Origin: Armatimonadota bacterium | Lineage (GTDB): Bacteria; Armatimonadota; Fimbriimonadia; Fimbriimonadales; Fimbriimonadaceae | DNA: 64,000 nt | Direction of reading: 5' to 3' | Assembly (NCBI GenBank): GCA_016125185.1 | Contig: WGMG01000011.1 | Location: 62,001-126,000, forward strand | Shown: one piece after another, positions 61,901 to 64,000 of the stretch | Position numbering within the stretch: the first letter of the stretch is position 1 | Layout of the letters: the number at the start of each line of letters is the position of its first letter | The notes under the pieces: model-generated | Seen by the model: the letters and a program-made list of their open reading frames with translations, nothing else | Databases searched by the model: none | What the model was told of the DNA's origin: nothing | Made by a program: the position numbers and the translations under genes

Positions 61901-62854
61901 TTATTTGCCGATCGACTTGCCTTTCGACAGGATTTGGCTGAGCGATTGGAGCGAGCCGAGGGCGTCGGACATTTGGCTGAGCGCCGCCTCCGCCTGTTTC
62001 GGGTAGGCGGCCATAATCGCGCGGACCTGCTTTTGCTGTTCGGCCGATAGCCCGGCAAGGACTTGGCGGCTAAGGCTGATCTTGAACGGTGCGGGGCCGG
62101 GGCCGTGACCTGGGCCGATCCAGTGTCCACCGTTGCCGCACGTGTCGTCACCGGTCCAGACGAAGATTCCCGCACTGATCAGTTGAACGATCTTGGCAAT
62201 CTTCACGCCGGGGGACGAGGTGTCGGTGGTCTGGTAGAACGCGAACCAAATCTGGCCGGTTTGCCCGGCGGAGAGGTGGAGATCGGTCGTATTTTGGATG
62301 GTCGAGGCTCCGACGATCTGCTTCCACTCGACGAACGGCACACCATCGACGTGCGTGTTGGCGCGGACGTTTTCGGCGTGGTCGGTGAGGACGGTTCCGT
62401 CCTGGTTGCTGAACGTGGTGGCAGCCGCATCGACGGTGTCGGGCGGGGTGGGCGGCGTGAGGACTTTGATGAAGTCCAGGCTGTCCGAAAATTGGCCGGT
62501 GTCGACATTGAAGGCGTCGACCCAGATTCCGGGGCCGTGGGGACCTCCGATGCCTCCGGGCGGCGCATAGACGACGAGGATTGCGATGTCGGTGGTGCCG
62601 ACGGGAACCGTGTGGTTGCCCGGCGACGTGTAGAGATGGTTGCCATCGGCGGCGCCATTGACCGACATGAAGGCGAAATTCACGGGAGTCCCGTTGAAGT
62701 CCTGCACGGCGAAGCCAAGGGCGTTGAGCGTGTCACCGGCGGAGGCGTGTCCTGTGGCCTCGTCGATGATGTTGTTCTGAGTGCTGAAATGGTGGTGGCG
62801 AACCCCTCCACCCGAATGGGTGTAAACAATGTACTTAATTGAAGTGTTGATCAT
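61901..62854 (-). CDS. Uncharacterised beta-rich protein with helical tail
   Basis: 317 residues from ATG 62854; the frame extends to 62899 but the extra 15 residues look non-coding. No signal peptide is evident. Residues 1-240 are rich in Gly, His, Thr and Asp (YTHSGGGVRHHHFSTQNNII, GNHTVPVGTTDIAILVVYAP, WFAFYQTTDTSSPGVKI) and look like one or two beta-sandwich domains. The last 65 residues (RQVLAGLSAEQQKQVRAIMA, YPKQAEAALSQMSDALG) are helical. I recognise no family. Convergent with the GH43 region and divergent from the IS110 element. Confidence 0.65.
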   Translation of the reverse strand: MINTSIKYIVYTHSGGGVRHHHFSTQNNIIDEATGHASAGDTLNALGFAVQDFNGTPVNFAFMSVNGAADGNHLYTSPGNHTVPVGTTDIAILVVYAPPGGIGGPHGPGIWVDAFNVDTGQFSDSLDFIKVLTPPTPPDTVDAAATTFSNQDGTVLTDHAENVRANTHVDGVPFVEWKQIVGASTIQNTTDLHLSAGQTGQIWFAFYQTTDTSSPGVKIAKIVQLISAGIFVWTGDDTCGNGGHWIGPGHGPGPAPFKISLSRQVLAGLSAEQQKQVRAIMAAYPKQAEAALSQMSDALGSLQSLSQILSKGKSIGK

Positions 62855-63099
62855 GTCCAAAACATCCCGCTTGGAATTTGCAAAACAAGGGCAGGGCAAC
62901 GTTTTATGTCCGCCCTCACTGTCATTCTAAATCTGCCGGTATTTTTGCGAGGTTAGGGGGGTGAAGAATGGTTCGAACTACCTATGGTTTTGGCCGCCAT
63001 AATGGCGGGGTCGTCCCGATTATCGGGACTCCTCGGACTTTTCTTGAACGGCAATTACCAGGGGTCAAACGCGGCTTCGCTGCGCGTTTGACCCCTGGC
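62855..63099. other. Intergenic DNA left of the IS110 element
   Basis: No gene is supported. GTCCCGA-TTA-TCGGGAC (about 63013-63029) and a 16-bp-stem hairpin (63058-63098) are the notable features. The IS left end probably lies near or within the second hairpin, but no terminal repeat decides it. Confidence 0.45.
63058..63098. repeat. 16-bp perfect-stem palindrome beside IS110 element
   Basis: CCAGGGGTCAAACGCG (63058-63073) and CGCGTTTGACCCCTGG (63083-63098) with a 9-base loop GCTTCGCTG. It may be a target-site palindrome used by the IS110-type element, or the structured end of the element. Confidence 0.6.
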
Positions 63100-63318
63100 T
63101 CGTGTCTTAAACTCTTTGTGATGGTCCTCCCGAGGACGCTCGGGTGGTGGAAGGTGAGCACGTCCTGGGCTATGTGTTTTGAACCCGCAACTTAGATATG
63201 AGGCCCCTTCCACCCAGTCGCCTTTCAAACCCGCACAGCATCTTAGCCCTACCGAGGCCGTACACGAGACGTGGAGTTCGAGGCGTACTGAGTATCCGGG
63301 GCGACCTAGGCAATTCCT
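63100..63318 (+). ncRNA. Candidate bridge-RNA region of the IS110 element
   Basis: About 219 bp of non-coding DNA directly before the transposase ATG. In IS110-group elements the bridge RNA is transcribed from exactly this left non-coding end. It contains several short complementary segments, such as CCTCCCGAGGACGCTCGGG (63126-63144), and GAACCCGCAACTT / CAAACCCGCACAGCATCTTA repeats. The placement follows known IS110 organisation; the RNA itself is not shown by sequence alone. Confidence 0.45.
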
Positions 63319-64000
63319 ATGGTACACCGTCATTTCGGCATCGATGTTTCGGCAAAGGACTTTCGAGTCTGTTTCGTCTTTCGCGGCAAAGCGTATGTGG
63401 AGGGTTTTTCCAATACGGCGGAAGGCTTCGACCATTTAGTGGAGTGGGCAAGGGAGGTTGCTCTTGGCGGGCGGCTGCGCTTCTGTCTGGAGCATACCGG
63501 CGGCTATGAGTCGGAACTCGTTGGCTACCTTCAGTCTCGGGGTTTCTATGTGAGCGTAGTGGACTCGAGCCAGTCTCATCACTTTCGGCTCTCGTTGGGC
63601 AAGCGAGGCAAAAGCGATGCGGGCGATGCCTACTGCTTGTCCTTATACTCCAAAGAGCGTCAACCGAAGAGTGGAATCCAAGGCCGGACCCCTATCTCTG
63701 TTACCTCCAACTCGTGAGAGCCAGAGACGCGTTCGTCGAGGATTTGACGAGGCTCAGAAACAGAGCCGGATCGCCCGGAGTTCTGACGATGGTGCGCGAA
63801 CAGCTCGACATGGCGGTGGCCGTCACCCGCCACGCCATCCAGAATTTGGAAGCCAAGATGAAAAAACTCGAAGAGAGCGTCGAAGAACTAGGACGACAAG
63901 CCAGACGGCTTACCAGCGTTACCGGCATCGCCCTGACCAGCGCGCGGCAAATCCTGAGTGAAGTAGGACCGGTCTGCGCCTACCCCACGCCTGAAAAACT
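63319..64000 (+). pseudogene. IS110-family transposase, frameshifted and cut by the window end
   Basis: From ATG 63319 the DEDD RuvC-like domain reads VHRHFGIDVSAKDFRVCFVF (first D), FCLEHTGGYESELVGYL (E) and VSVVDSSQSHHFRLSLGKRG with K-S-D-A-G-D (last two D). Near 63662-63672 the frame breaks: frame 1 stops at 63715-63717, while WNPRPDPYLCYLQLVRARDA continues in another frame and runs open to the window end through LTMVREQLDMAVAVTRHAIQ and VTGIALTSARQILSEVGPVC of the C-terminal Tnp20 domain. A single base seems missing. Either a dead copy, a sequencing error or frameshift expression. Confidence 0.85.

Overview
The window reads like the chromosome of a free-living, polysaccharide-degrading bacterium of the Armatimonadota (Fimbriimonas-like), or failing that a planctomycete-like lineage. 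Base composition is moderately GC-rich. Four secreted prepilin-type proteins share the N-terminus [20 protein letters not shown] followed by FPVFAQAK and end in a DG-H motif of the H-X9-DG type. There are many exported glycoside hydrolases, formylglycine sulfatases, a PEP-CTERM protein, a TIGR03067-type protein and Tat-exported enzymes. The lineage is inferred from protein style only; no rRNA is present.

Layout. 1-7.2 kb: a truncated glycosidase-like gene, a Gfo/Idh/MocA oxidoreductase, a cyclophilin, an aldo/keto reductase, and a sulfatase / formylglycine-generating enzyme / sulfatase trio. 7.2-13.2 kb: a GntR/LacI-type repressor, prepilin, small lipoprotein, GH13 and GH31 enzymes, all on + and closely spaced. 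13.3-19.2 kb: housekeeping and accessory genes (GNAT, cupin, M42 peptidase, HAF-repeat lipoprotein, zinc alcohol dehydrogenase, peroxiredoxin). 19.3-23.1 kb: a tRNA-Ala hotspot with a broken tRNA/GIY-YIG remnant, an intact tRNA-Ala(CGC), and a three-gene cassette (two paralogous small proteins and an Mrr-like nuclease) bounded by an imperfect repeat of the tRNA 3' end. 23.1-27 kb: a Xre/MmyB-type regulator with a divergent NAD(P)-binding dehydratase, an AlkD-like protein and a small DnaB-like ATPase. 27.4-34.5 kb: a LacI regulator with prepilin and lipoprotein, a flavin halogenase-like enzyme, and a second GntR/LacI regulator with prepilin. 34.8-51.6 kb: mostly minus-strand catabolic genes (S15 hydrolase, CE1 esterase, GH95, GH43, PEP-CTERM protein, TolB-like lipoprotein, GH51, GH35-like). 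51.6-57 kb: a bacterial PH-domain pair, TIGR03067 protein, AraC regulator, glycosylasparaginase and pirin. 57-61.5 kb: GH43 divergent from an ArsR-type regulator with a large sensor domain, then prepilin, lipoprotein and another GH43. 61.5-64 kb: repeat-rich DNA, a secreted protein and the start of an IS110-family element that runs off the window.

How the genes work together. The enzymes point to breakdown of arabinan/arabinoxylan, fucosylated, sulfated and acetyl- or feruloyl-esterified plant or algal glycans plus alpha-glucans. The most striking pattern is a module that occurs four times: a sugar-type transcription regulator, immediately followed by one H-X9-DG prepilin, usually a tiny lipoprotein, a hairpin, and carbohydrate-active genes. 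I read this as sugar-controlled surface pseudopilins dedicated to individual glycans. The second notable system is the tRNA-Ala cassette with its nuclease, which may be an undescribed defence unit. No CRISPR array, rRNA operon or replication origin was seen.
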